64,000 nucleotides of DNA, taken from assembly GCA_964030475.1 (NCBI GenBank), contig CAXIPT010000011.1, positions 807,111 through 871,110 on the forward strand, in the 5' to 3' direction. Shown piece after piece: positions 34,819 to 47,111 of this stretch. The stretch's first letter is position 1. Each line of letters begins with the position of its first letter. The position numbers were made by a program, and so were the translations under genes. The notes under the pieces are model-generated. The model saw only the letters and a program-made list of their open reading frames with translations. It searched no databases and was not told the DNA's origin. The stretch is from Tethya wilhelma. Taxonomy: Eukaryota > Porifera > Demospongiae > Tethyida > Tethyidae.

Positions 34819-35461
34819 GATCTGATGTATGTTAATAATTCTTTTATTGCACTGGGGGAGTGGATTTTACTTGAAAGATGCTGTGACTCCGTGTCTAAGA
34901 TTTAATCATCAAAATTTATATGCCCATTATAGTAATAATAATGTATTCATGATTCCTAGCTGTACATATCCAGCAGGACTGGTATTCTGTTAATATTTTG
35001 TCTAGCAGTGGGTCACACCCTACTCATTTTAATAGTAAGTAATTGTTCATTTTCTGCTCATCATCAATCAATAAATGCTTGTTATTGCTTTAAATTGCTA
35101 CATAGTTCCAATTGTTATCTCAACAATATAGCATAAATTATAATACAACTATTTATTATTATGAATTCTTGTTATAATTATTATAATTATAATGTCATCA
35201 TTCAACTACATAGCCAATGTGGGGGGGAATCTTGCATTTCCATAAATCCACTCACTCAGTGGCACTCAAAAGTGACAGCTCTAAATATCCATTACATGTT
35301 GGCACAGCAAAGATGTAATTGGGTTTATAGAAAACTGCACGATGAATAGTTGAAAGGATACCACTGACACCCATACCCACACCTTAAATGGATTAGCAAG
35401 GAGACCTTCCTCTTCCTGACTTGCCAGGATTCACCCCTCCCCCCCTCTAACTGAACAAACA
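34819..35461. other. Intergenic stretch between receptors A and B1
   Basis: AT-rich; it holds the 3' flank of receptor A. I see no further gene. Confidence 0.5.
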
Positions 35462-35674
35462 TCAAACCATTAGTTTAAGTCCAATACCAGTTTGAGTTTC
35501 AATTGAAGTATCTATGGGTGTTGTAGTGTTGTTGCATGGGCTGCTTTTCAAGTTGAACAATGAATGAATGAGACTTGTGCAATTGTCTTCATTGGCAGCT
35601 GTACAGTTGTCACCATAGCAGTAGAGACAATTCTCAGTAATATTATTTAACCTAGCTTGGCAGTTTGTGAGCAT
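35462..35674 (-). CDS. Small Cys/Asn-rich open frame, doubtful
   Basis: A 70-residue frame between receptors A and B1 on the opposite strand. It contains six cysteines in LTNCQARLNNITENCLYCYG and nearby, with several NxT/S glycosylation sequons, so it could be an extracellular exon. No signal peptide, acceptor or partner exon was found. It may be a relic of an ectodomain or chance. Confidence 0.2.
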   Translation of the reverse strand: MLTNCQARLNNITENCLYCYGDNCTAANEDNCTSLIHSLFNLKSSPCNNTTTPIDTSIETQTGIGLKLMV

Positions 35675-35771
35675 ACAAGTTCATTTGTTGAAAGAAGACA
35701 GATAAAGCAATACAAAGTTTCTTGTATACTGAAATCTTGACAACTTTGAGAAGAAGAAGTCAAAGACAAGA

Positions 35772-37355
35772 ATGATGCTGTTACAGCTACTACCCATTAG
35801 TTCAAGAACCAGAAACTGCTGTTTGATTGCACTTTTCCTGATATGTTTTAGTCTCCATGCTTCATCTGGTGAGCTAACTACTTATTCTAGGAAAAATTCT
35901 CATATAAAAATGCTAATATTTGCATGTTCATGATCTTTGTATAATTATCATCATGTACATAATGGGATAATAGCATGCAACTGAAATCTCATTTGCTCAA
36001 CAAAGTATATGAGATGTTGTCCTAGCTGATTGGTAATTTGTAGCATGCTATAGCATAATCATAATTGCTTAATTTGTGAGCAAAGTATTGTACAATAACA
36101 TGTGCTTAAATACTGAGTGTTTTTTCAACTGATCCACAATACGGTCTTTCTTATACTGGTGGATATACACATTGATTGTATATATGTGCTGTGCCGGCAC
36201 ACACACTCACACACACACAACAGAATCCAGCAGCAGTAGCAGCTGTACCTATTTCTTCATCAAACAACCTCACACTGATATATCCTGCAACCCATGGCCG
36301 TTCATTTCAGCTCGTGGCCTATCGCTCCAACTCTCGTGCGATATACGAGGCCCCCAATCCAACGACCTTCCTAATGCTGTATGGTACTATCGTGGCATCG
36401 GAAATGACGACACTACCTATTATATCCAGCAAAGAATAGACATTGACAATGCAAAGTATCGCAACCCTACGAGCAATGGAGATCTTGGCAATGGTTTCAA
36501 GAGAGTCAACTTCACACTACTTGTGAGTGATGTGCGATTTTCAGATGTTGGATGCTACTGGTGTGAAATTGACGTCAGTCATAACAACTGCTCTTTCGCC
36601 TTGATTCGAAGCACCATGTTCTGTTTGTATCCTAATATAACCTACACAAGACAAGATCTTCCCACCTGTACGAGTCTACCGGTGAATGACTCAATTGTCT
36701 GTGCAGCTGACATGTCTTGTGACAATACTGTTGCTATTCCTATGGCAACCAATGTAGTACCCATACCAGGAATAGTCAGAACTACAGCATCTAGTGTGTT
36801 ATCAATGACCAAAATCATAGGTGAGCCTTTTTCGAATATTATTTCAACTGAGCAGTCAACAAAGATGACGTCAAGGATCAACCCGCACATTGTGATCCCA
36901 GAAGATACCCTGTCTAATGATCACATATCAACTACAATGATTGTCAGTACCTCAACTCGTATATCATCTTTGGGGCCCCCTGTTATTAGCACTTCACCCC
37001 CACTTGCCTCCCCCCTGACCACTACAGATTCTGCAGACTTTGAGGCAAACAGCAGAAGGTCTAAATCTGCAGCGGGAAGGCTTTCTGCTCTACAAATCAG
37101 CTTCTACATTGGTCTCGGTGTGTGTGTCGTTCTGCTAGCGATAATACTGGCACTGGTGGCTGTCGTTGTGCTACTGTGTAGGAAGAAACCGAGCAAAGAG
37201 CCATTGAATTCAGGTATGGAATTGTCACTATGATAAGTCAGTGATTTGGCAAAATTGTTATAATTTTACTGTACTTTGTGTTCTAATGTTTCTTTAAAAG
37301 ATTCCAGAGAGGTGCCTTCTTTAGCAGACAGTGATGATGATGAAGACAGAATATG
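35772..37355 (+). CDS. Receptor B1: Ig-like membrane protein cassette (signal, Ig, stalk, TM)
   Basis: Exons 35772-35868 (signal peptide, CCLIALFLICFSLHASS), 36224-37213 and 37301-37355. The Ig-like region has ISCNPWPF, LSLQLSCDIRG, AVWYYRG and DVGCYWCEIDV, a V-type Ig pattern with the YWC found in CD300/pIgR-like folds. A Thr/Ser stalk and the helix ISFYIGLGVCVVLLAIILAL follow, then an acidic DSDDDEDRIW exon with an open phase-2 donor. No private tail exon follows, because the next sequence is the promoter and first exon of B2. Its phase matches the shared tail exon at 39544, so splicing onto it is possible. Confidence 0.75.
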
Positions 37356-37422
37356 GTAAGCTGAACAAAAGAGTTCTGTTAAGAGTTTCTTACTTTGGTG
37401 CATATATTATGGTTCACTGACT

Positions 37423-37455
37423 CAATACAACATATGGCGACCATATGTTGTATTG
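37423..37455. repeat. Perfect hairpin after receptor B1
   Basis: A 15-bp perfect inverted repeat (caatacaacatatgg / ccatatgttgtattg) with a 3-base loop. It is repeated after B2 at 39228-39260. Confidence 0.75.
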
Positions 37456-37551
37456 ACTTGGCAGAGATAAATTCAATTGAGAACTGAACACAGTGACCTT
37501 TTTGAAGTACTAAAATCCTGACAACTTTGAGAAGAAGAAGTCAAAGAAAGA

Positions 37552-37981
37552 ATGATGATGTTACAGCTACTACCCATTACTTCAAGAAACAGAAACTGCT
37601 GTTTGATTGCACTTTTCCTGATATGTTTTAGCCTCCATGCTTCATCTGGTGAGCTAATTATTTATTCTAGGAAAAATTCTTATATAAAAATGCTATAAAC
37701 TTCACATTTGCATGTTCATAATCTTTGTATAATCATCATCATGTACCTAATGGGATAATTGCATGCAACTGAAGTCTCATTTGCTCAACAAAGTATAGGA
37801 TGTTGTCCTAGCTGATTGGTAATTTGTACCATGGGTGAAGTCTATAGCATAATCATAATTGCTCAATTTGTGAGCAAAGTATTGTACAATAACATGCGCT
37901 TAAATACTGCATGAGTTTTTTTCAATACACAATGCTCTCTTTCTTTATACTGGTGCATATATAAATGTATGTGCCATGCGG

Positions 37982-38027
<46 letters not shown>

Positions 38028-39317
38028 CAGAATCCAGTAGCAGCTGTACTTATTTCTTCATCAAACAACCTCACACTGATATGTCCTGCAACCCATGGCC
38101 GTTCATTTCAGCTCGTGGCCTATCACTCCAACTCTCGTGTGATATACGAGGCCCCCAATCCAACGACCTTCCTAATGCTGTATGGTACTATCGTGGCATC
38201 GGAAATGACGACACTACTTATTATATCCAGCAAAGAATATACATTGACAATGCAAAGTATCGCAACCCTACGAGCAATGGAGATCTTGGCAATGGTTTCA
38301 AGAGAGTCAACTTCACACTACTTGTGAGTGATGTGCGATTTTCAGATGTTGGATGCTACTGGTGTGAAATTGACGTCAGTCATAACAACTGCTCTTTCGC
38401 CTTGATTCGAAGCACCATGTTCTGTTTGTATCCTGATATAACCTACACAAGACAAGATCTTCCCACCTGTACGAGTCTACCGGTGAATGACTCAATAGTC
38501 TGTGCAGCTGACATGTCTTGTGACGATACTGCTGTTATTCCTATGGCAACCAATGTAGTACCCACACCAGGAATAGTCAGAACTACAGCATCTAGTGTGT
38601 TATCAATGACCAAAATCATAGGTGAGCCTTTTTCGAATATTATTTCAACTGAGCAGTCAACAAAGATGACGTCAAGGATCAACCCGCACATTGTGATCCC
38701 AGAAGATACCCAGTCTAATGATCACATATCAACTACAATGATCGTCAGTACCTCAACTCGTATATCATCTTTGGGGGCCCCTGTTATTAGCGTTTCATCC
38801 CCACTTGCCTCCCCCCTGACCACTACAGATTCTGCAGACTTTGAGGCAAACAGCAGAAGGTCTAAATCTGCAACGGGAAGGCTTTCTGCTCTACAAATCA
38901 GCTTCTACATTGGTCTCGGTGTGTGTGTCGTTCTGCTAGCGATAATACTGGCACTGGTGGCTGTCGTTATGCTACTGTGCAGGAAGAAACCAAACAAAGA
39001 GCCATTGAATTCAGGTATGGAATTATCACTAATGATAAGTCAGGGATTTGGCAAAATTGTTATAATTTTACTATACTTTGTGTTCTAATGTTTCTTTAAA
39101 AGATTCCAGAGAGGTGCCTTCTTTAGCAGACAGTGATGATGATGATGAAGACAGAATATGGTAAGCTGAACAAAAGAGTTCTGTTAAGAGTTTCTCACTT
39201 TGGTGCATATATTATGGTTCACTGACTCAATACAACATATGGCGACCATATGTTGTATTGACTTGGCAGGGATAATTCAATTGAGAACTGAACACAGTGA
39301 CCTTTTGGACAAAATTC

Positions 39318-39360
<43 letters not shown>

Positions 39361-40306
39361 ACACACACACACACATATCACACGATTCACACCACATCAA
39401 AAATGCAATTGATAAACTGTGGCAGTGTCCATTGACATCATAGTTATATCACAGCCAAAAAATTTACATTGAAAAAAAGCAACAACACTATGAATATATC
39501 ATAGCTACTTGGCCACATCACACTAACACACACCATCTCCTAGGCGACGAGAATCAGGTCAACCTCAACCAACATCCATCGTCAACAGCTCAAGCTCTTT
39601 CACTCTCCTCTCACCACAGTCACGGGCCAACGATCACAGCGACACTGAAGATGACCCTCTTTACAGTAGCGTGGACCAAGTGGAACAGTCACACCCACTT
39701 TCGATAGACCCGGCCGTGTCCCAACCTCCTTTCAGGTCAACCGTTTCAGGACAAAACTCAACTAATGAAATTCCTCGCATTCCAACGAGGCACACCCCCA
39801 AAGAACTACAACAGCATGGTGCCAATAAGAGTAAAAAGGTTGTTACCTTGGCAACTCAGAGAACTACATCCCCAGAAGTTGAGAATTACTATCACGTGCT
39901 CGAGCAGCCTCAGTACTACAACTACGATTGGCTGTCAAATGACAGTAATGGACGCCAGCTTCTCCTACAGAACTGGAAAGAAGGCAGTAAGGAGGAGGTA
40001 AGGAAAAGTCCCGACGATGAACAAGAGTGGAAGTCGAGCAGTGTGGCTGTTGAAGATGAAACTGGTGAGGAACTGTATCACTGGAGAGTCGTTCCTCCTG
40101 CACATGTGGCGAAGCAACATGCACCCACCAATTCAAATCCGAGGGAGAGACTTGGAAGCAAATCGTCCATTTCTAGAAAAGGCTCTCAACAAAGAAGACA
40201 TCCTTATCAGAGATTGGACCAGTCCACGCTAGAAACTGCTAGAGAGTACGCTAAAGTTAGCATAACACAGAGCATTAGTGATAGCGTCATCAAAAGTGAA
40301 GCATGA
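37552..40306 (+). CDS. Receptor B2: tandem duplicate of B1 with cytoplasmic tail
   Basis: Exons 37552-37648, 38031-39014, 39103-39160 and 39544-40306. The first three are almost identical to B1 (exon 2 is 984 bases against 990, lacking two serine codons; exon 3 has one extra Asp). The tail exon (about 250 residues) starts in phase (W/RRESGQPQPTS). It has candidate phosphotyrosine sites DPLYSSV, YYHVLE, YYNYDW, LYHWRV, YQRLD and EYAKVS, and ends VIKSEA-stop. YYHVLE matches FYHTLE of receptor A. The intron before the tail contains a (CA)n tract and a 15-bp perfect hairpin. Confidence 0.78.
39228..39260. repeat. Perfect hairpin after receptor B2 exon 3
   Basis: Identical to the hairpin at 37423-37455. 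It lies in the intron before the shared tail exon. Confidence 0.75.
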
Positions 40307-40560
40307 TACATGTAAAAAAAAGCACCTGTGGTATCTAATAATGCACCATCGTTGATCAAAAAAGGAAATTGTCATTCTTCATGTTTATACTACTGTTTGT
40401 ATACATTAACACATGTGTCTTCTATTTGCAAATCTTTACCATATATGGAATATACATTCAGAAAGTGATTCAGGTGTGGGTATGTGTGTGTGTAAGGTAC
40501 ATGGTTTACAGTTTCAATGGTTAAAAAAGCACCTGTGCGTGCCAAAGGAAATGGTCTAGA

Positions 40561-41958
40561 CTATATCGTGGTGTAGTTTCGAATCATCTGTTCAACGGTC
40601 ACAAAACATCCAAGCATGTCTTCATACTCTAGGCCATACTTTGCATACTGATGCACATACGCTCGCGCCGAGAACATTCTCCATGCTTTTCCACACACGG
40701 AATCCAACGGATTTACACACCCCTGACTGTTGGTTACCAAAGTTGCTGACTTCTCATAGCGGTTAAAGGCATGGCTACTGCACCATGCCGTGCAACTCCC
40801 ACTTGGTGGTACACGAGTGGAGTAAAGTCTAGGATCAGAGAATGAGTCAGTTTCGATGCTCGATAATTCGTTGCCTCGTAATACCAACAAGTTGGACAAG
40901 CTTTTATTGACGCTACGGTGATGGACACGCCCACTTGGTGGATCACATGAGCCGAGGGTCTTGGACCAGTCCATTCCTTCTTCGATTGGAGAATCAGTGA
41001 TGAGCATTTGACGAAGATGTTTCAACAATCCCGACCAAAAATAGCGAGTGTAAGCATGCGAGCTCTCTGGCATTTGTGGCATACTTTTGAGCGTGAGAAA
41101 CATATAGTCTGAATGAGGACACAAAACATGTTTAAGTTCGTTTAGAGAGCACATTGAGTATAGAAGAGGATCGACTGGTTTAGTAGCTTTGCGAAAATGT
41201 TCTAGCTTTACAGCAGGTTGGAGCACGCTTGCCAACGCATGGCATACAACTTTATTGATATCAACAAATGATATCTTCTCCAAATGGAGCAGCTTTGAGC
41301 AAACTTTGTGGAGCTGGTCGTTCTGCGATAGCACCACAGCGTCTGTAGACCTCTGAAGATGTGCAGTGGTCAAGATAGTGTTATAATCTTGAATGATCAC
41401 CTCACCCGAAGCGTAAGGCCAAATAACCTGATTGAGCAGGGTAGAGTGGGGATAGGCGTCTCTAAGCAACTCAGTGACGTATGCCCCGACTCCCGATCCC
41501 GTACCCCCGGCTACGCTCATGAGGATCAAGAATCCGTCAAGATGATCACACTCTTCGGCTTGGCGACGGACCATTTCTAGTATGCTATCACCAGCTGCTG
41601 GGCCATGCTTGAAAAACCCGTTTGCCCAGTTATTGCCCGATCCTCTGTGTTGAGTGTAGACACACTTTGGATCGTACTCCCAATGTAGACTGCTCTGTTT
41701 GGCTTTGAGGAGAGATTGGTGGACTACTTTCGACTCCATATCGACAAGCACAGCTCTGGCTTTCAAATGATGGTGGTGGTGGTCACGTGTTCTATCTCTT
41801 CTATGTTCTTTCTCGACGAAAAACTTATCCAGTGATGTGCTAAAATATGGCGTTGGACCTTTTTTCTCGGAGCTGCAGGCATCTTGGTAGACTGTCGAGA
41901 AGAATTGGCTTCCTATTTGGTTTCCACACTGACCCAGTTGAACAGTTATGATGGACAT
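40561..41958 (-). CDS. TUBD1: Delta-tubulin
   Basis: A single-exon 465-residue frame. It begins MSIITVQLGQCGNQIGSQFF, the tubulin N-terminus in its delta form. It has the tubulin signature GGTGSGVGAYV (GTP phosphate loop), RAVLVDMESKVV, GSGNNWANGF, and VIWPYASGEVIIQDYN in place of the alpha/beta sequence. Close matches to delta-tubulin throughout include FFWSGLLKHLRQML-type text near residue 325 and FSARAYVHQYAKYG at the C-terminus. Delta-tubulin is needed for triplet microtubules of centrioles and basal bodies. A His-rich insert (DHHHHH, residues ~59-64) is unusual. It lies between receptors B2 and C on the other strand, about 165 bp head-to-head with receptor C, so a shared promoter is likely. 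Confidence 0.95.
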   Translation of the reverse strand: MSIITVQLGQCGNQIGSQFFSTVYQDACSSEKKGPTPYFSTSLDKFFVEKEHRRDRTRDHHHHHLKARAVLVDMESKVVHQSLLKAKQSSLHWEYDPKCVYTQHRGSGNNWANGFFKHGPAAGDSILEMVRRQAEECDHLDGFLILMSVAGGTGSGVGAYVTELLRDAYPHSTLLNQVIWPYASGEVIIQDYNTILTTAHLQRSTDAVVLSQNDQLHKVCSKLLHLEKISFVDINKVVCHALASVLQPAVKLEHFRKATKPVDPLLYSMCSLNELKHVLCPHSDYMFLTLKSMPQMPESSHAYTRYFWSGLLKHLRQMLITDSPIEEGMDWSKTLGSCDPPSGRVHHRSVNKSLSNLLVLRGNELSSIETDSFSDPRLYSTRVPPSGSCTAWCSSHAFNRYEKSATLVTNSQGCVNPLDSVCGKAWRMFSARAYVHQYAKYGLEYEDMLGCFVTVEQMIRNYTTI

Positions 41959-42122
41959 TTTTCAGATTTTCAGTTCTTCCCGGCAATTTCCCGCGCCACG
42001 ATTTGACCTTTGACCTGGGCGGGGCTGATGGGTGTGTAATACTTCCAGCAATTATGCAAAAACTCCTAATTTGCGTTCTTTGCTGCAAATAGTCAAGTTG
42101 TGTCTCTGTCTATGAATGAACT
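41959..42122. promoter_or_regulatory. Putative bidirectional promoter, TUBD1 / receptor C
   Basis: 164 bases between the divergent start codons of delta-tubulin (-) and receptor C (+). No TATA box is clear. Confidence 0.4.
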
Positions 42123-44014
42123 ATGAAATTGTTAAGATTTATACTTTTGTGGATAGCTGCATTCGAGCTACCCCTCCACTCTACTGCTCAAAGTAAGACA
42201 TAAAGCGATGTATGGCGCTAAATCGCTAGCGGCTACAAGTAGCATGAAAGTTTCTATACATTGCATGTGTTGGAGACAGATATAATTTGTGTTTACTTTT
42301 TGTTTACCCACCCACAACTTTTAGATTGTCCCTACAGATATTTTGAGCAGCCACTGATCCAGTTACCGTGCAATCCATACGCTGGAGACTCGGTATTGAG
42401 GATAGCTTGCAGAGTAGATGGTCCACTGAATGATGAGTTTGAAATATTGTGGTTCAAGCACCTAACTGGTTCCAGTGAGGCTGAAAGACTGAGAGATAAT
42501 GGTGGAAAGATCAAACTCATGGAACCTGAAAGGACATCATCACGAAAGAGTTCATTGTTGCTTGTCTCCAATCTAAGTGAGCAGGATGCAGGTTTGTACT
42601 GGTGTCAGATAAATATCACAAGAAGAGGGTCTGATGAAACTGAAGTTGGTTTACTCGAAAGAAGTAATGAACTGTTGTTAAATAGCCAGCAATCGTATGC
42701 TGGTCAATCTTCCTGTCCAGAAAGAATGGATCTTTCTTCAACAGAAGGCCAACAACCTACTGAGTGCATAACATTCGAGTCCACACCTCCTCCAGGACAA
42801 GAAGGTCGAACCAGCAATCCTCCAGACCCTGCTGCAACAACATTCACTGAAGCAGCTCTAGATGCAACTACAGAAGAAGGTGATGAATCTTCGTCGTCGA
42901 ACAACCAGCTTGTCGCTCTGTTTTCAGTCCTTGGAGTGATTGTGGTGTTTTCAGCTATCATTATAACATTAACCATTGTGATCGTGGTGCTCTATAGAAA
43001 ACGATACGGGCACATGGACTTCAAGAAGACAGCTGGTAAGATTAGAAGCTCCAGATTTCAGTGTTTTGAAATTTTACTCCATTTCTTGTGGGGAGAAAAT
43101 GCAATAAATTAGTAGTGACTAGTACAAGGTTGGTTCATGTCTTGGTCAGGGAGCTTAATGCAGTTAGTCGCCTTGGTGACATTTAATTGAGTTTGCAAAC
43201 ATTCTTTGATGCTACCATGTGTCTGTGCTGTATGGCAACAGCCAACAATGCAGCTATACATGATAATCGAATAGACTAAGTAAGGAGTATTGCATTATGG
43301 TAGTCTTCTGCATGTGTGAGTGTGTATGTGTGTGTGCAAGATCGATTTAGGGACTTCTCGATCTTAATTGTGCTATAATGCTTGAATTTGGGTGAATTTT
43401 CTATAGACAGCTTCTTCAATAATCGCAAACTCTTAAGGCTGAATAGCCTAGGCCAAATTAGGGTTTCAGGAAATTTAAATGTGCAGTTCAACAGCAACTC
43501 CCTTTAGGGACTTTTTGGAAGATCCTTTAAAGTTTTCAGTGACCCTATGTATAGCATGCTCACTGCACAGAAAATTTAGGGTTGCATGCCTTTCTATCTT
43601 CATGCCATGCATGTATGTACAATGTTATGTTTGCTCTGTGGTTATCAAGAACTTCTGTCGTGACTTGGTTTGAACAACAGAGGCCTTTCCTGTGTACACA
43701 CCGAAACACCATTATAGTATTCAAATTTATACACAAGCAGTTGCATGATCTATAGTCATGCAGGAAGTAGTGGCTTACACTTCTCTATTGCTGTATTGGC
43801 TGAGCGTAATAGACTACACAATATTAATTTTAAGAGCCTATAGCTTGAGGGTGGATAGAGATGTCCTGAAGTAATACGACCTTACATGTATGGGCTGGTT
43901 GAAATGCCGTTTGATGGTTGTGAATGTATGTAAGAATGTTGACTGATCAGATCACATATGCATTGTACTCATGCACTCTCTCACTCACATACACATACCT
44001 CAAAAATGCATGTG

Positions 44015-44045
<31 letters not shown>

Positions 44046-44171
44046 TGAATGTGTAATCAATGCATATGCACACATACACACATTACTAAATTCACAGATC
44101 GTAACTCATCATCTAATCCCTACAGTGGATTCACTCATGAACAGAAAGGAAGGTAAGCCCAAATTAATTCT

Positions 44172-44214
<43 letters not shown>

Positions 44215-46484
44215 CACACACACACACACACNGACCTACTCTCACAATCGTATCGCCCACACGTTAGCTATTATTACTTGATGTGGGAAGTACACCATCT
44301 GCTTCAAACACAGAAAAACTCTTAGAGTTCAAGAATCATCTTTCTCATGACATAAATGCACTCTAGTTATTTTGTTTCGGTTCCAAAGCACTCCACTCAG
44401 AGAGCTCCACTGTTGCTACTTAGACAGACAAGTTGCTCCAGAGTAATTGAGTTAGAACTGTGTAGTTGACCACAGGAATCTGGGTGTTGGTCTGTTAGAT
44501 ATGTGCCATAACTGCAGTCCCAGCTGGTCCAGCTCAATTGCTATATGAGGAGTAATTGGACGTACATCTGTCCTACAAAGTGTTAGAATTATCGATTGAT
44601 TTTCACGATTAATTCTGTCTGATATGATATTAAAACTGTCTTGTAGATTCTCAAGCTTTGTTTTGTATATTATTATACAATGATGCTGCATGGAATTGTG
44701 CATTCACAACACGATTTATGGGTTATTGTTGTAAGCTTGTTAGCTTGTATACTACTGTGTGTGTGTGTGTGTTAGTTCACCTGGTTGTACTGTAACTCAG
44801 TTTGAGTGTGAAGTGGCAAGAACTGTGAGTACAATGATAGTGTGTAGTGTGAACCAAATTACAACTAGAGTATAGTGCTGGAGTATATGTAGCCCATATC
44901 AGTAACTATGTATGTATCCCTGTCAGCAACATAATTGCTAAGGAGAGAGCCTGAGCTGAACTGTAGAGTGAACTATATAAACTATTTTTTATTGTCTGTA
45001 TATATACCTACACACAATATAAAAATTAGTAGTATTGTATGTGGAATATTCGTTCCCAGCATATAAATAATACTCACAGGCTCTTCCCAAAGTATGCATG
45101 AATGGCTAAAGATTATCAAAGTAATAACATAACCAATAATTATTGATGCATGTGAGTATATAGATTGTCTATCCAAACTGTATAGTAAAAGGCATAGTAT
45201 GGGCCAAATCCCAACGTGTGTGTATAATTATTTTAATTCTAACAATCTCAGTTTTCTATTCTGACTTCTTTTTTTCTTTTTTGTTCTTTATTCTTTTTTT
45301 CTACGATTCTTCTACTCTGCAGGTCTGTCAGTAGCCAAAGCAACCTGACCACCCGTTCGGATCGCTCTGACTCTCGGTTGGCCTCTTCCTCGTTGAATAA
45401 CTCAACAACAACATCCCCTGCCCCTCTCGTTTCCAGCGTTAGCGATGAACAACCGTACTCCCGACTCATTCACACGCCACACTCCCACAATCCACTCCCT
45501 CCACGCAGCCCGCCACTACCAGGAGATTACTCTAAATTAGAACAAAGTAATATCGAACCTCCACCACGCCCACCGAAACCGTCCAGTATGAAATCTACCA
45601 GTCGAACCCCACCCCCTCCTCCAATTATCCAAAACAGAAGATCGCAAAATCGAAATGATTTCAGCGATCGTGACATTGAAAGAGGAGGTCAAAGTTCAGA
45701 TGAACAGCCTCCTGTTAACATTTATCGGACCATGGACGGACGCTCAAACAGAGACTCGTACGAATACGATTATGCCAGACAATCAGGGGGGTGGAAAGTC
45801 AAATCCCCCGATAATAACGAGGGGGGCAGGGGGTTATTTGACGACCCCGAGTACTCTCCGCTTAACGAAGGGGCGGGGAAAGGAAAAAAGAAAAAGATCG
45901 AAGTCATAGATCCGCGATACGTCGGCGACTACGAACGCAGTCCTACTTATACCTGTCCCACGGTGCAAGTGAACGTGCAGGACGTCGACCCAAAGTACCG
46001 GGGGAACTACGAATGGGATCCAACGTACGTTCCAAAGCCCCCTCCCAGAAGAGCCTCGTTTGGTGTCGACACAAATCGCAAGATCCCCAAACCGACCGAA
46101 GTGCTGCAAAGAAGAAAGAGCCTAGAAGCGGACGCCATGCACAAATATTCCGGAGATTACGAGAGAAATCCAAACTACGTTCCACCACCGCTTAGAAATG
46201 GGAGCGTTAAGACGCAGCAAGGGACAAAATTGGAGAATAAATACGTTGGAAATTACGAAAGGGATCCCATCTACATGGCAAATAAACTTGCAGGCAAAAA
46301 TAGTGTGGAATATTCCACACCCAGTCAACAATCAGGTCCCGTAGGTGATCAGACATGGGCAGAGCTTGTGCCGCCCCATATCCCGAGTGAATACAAAGCT
46401 CTGGAGGAGTCACTGATAGATCCGCCTCAACAGTATGCAACATTGACCTCTGACCTTTCAGACCCACAAACTAGTGCAGTCTAG
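42123..46484 (+). CDS. Receptor C: Ig-like single-pass protein with Tyr-repeat tail
   Basis: Exons 42123-42192 (signal MKLLRFILLWIAAFELPLHS), 42325-43034, 44126-44152 and 45323-46484. The ectodomain CPYRYFEQPLIQLPCNPYAG shares the cluster signature, and LRIACRV, ILWFKHL and EQDAGLYWCQINI give a V-type Ig pattern. The membrane helix is LVALFSVLGVIVVFSAIIIT. The ~385-residue tail is rich in PPPRPPKP and PPPPPI proline motifs and YxxL/M sites (YSRLI, YSKLE, YSPLN, YRTMD, YKALE, YATLT). It carries four repeats of (K/R)YxG(D/N)YExxPxY at about 45910-46290, one of them with an NPNY PTB-type motif. It is probably a tyrosine-phosphorylated signalling receptor; the ligand is unknown. Confidence 0.78.
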
Positions 46485-47111
46485 TTAGAAAAAAAAACTT
46501 AAATTATTGTCATCACTTTTGTTACATATTTGTATCAGTCAGTATCAGTATCATCTCAGTATCAGTATGTGATTTGTTTGTGTGATCATTTTTATCTTTA
46601 TCAAGTTAACGATCTTTTTCTTTGCCGTGTATACAACTATTTACATACAATATTTTATATTGCAAGTGATTTAATCGCATACCATCTTTCCTAATACACA
46701 AACTTCAATGAAAATTATAAGTCAAAAGAATATATTTCTTCTCAAATAATACAATACTAGTTTTTGGTTGTTTTAAGATAATATAAGTTTCCATAACATT
46801 GAGTGAATGTAGCATTACATATATCGTAAACATATATAACCTCGTACCCAGGCTCTCTCCTTTGACCTTACACTATAGTTAAATGCAAAAATTAATATAA
46901 ACTCGATTGTATAGAAAGTACTGAAGCAGCACACACACAAATATATTAACAAAAGTTGATAAAATCAATGACATTAAACCTGTGACCAATGTTGAAACAG
47001 ACATACAAGTGGCATATAAAACCTTAACACATATGCACACACAGAGACACACACTATATATGGAGATTCAGAATCCACTTACTTCTGATCTATTTGTCTG
47101 TTCACTAGTGG
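46485..47111. other. Intergenic stretch between receptor C and TCTE1
   Basis: Converging 3' ends of two genes, with half a palindromic element at 46843. No other feature was seen. Confidence 0.5.
46843..46875. repeat. Half copy of the palindromic element
   Basis: Only one arm is present (cctcgtacccaggctctctc and onward to ttaca), between receptor C and TCTE1. Confidence 0.55.

Noticed and set aside
44453..44703. Minus-strand 83-residue frame inside a receptor C intron
   Set aside because: No splice sites, no signal, ordinary AT-rich composition.
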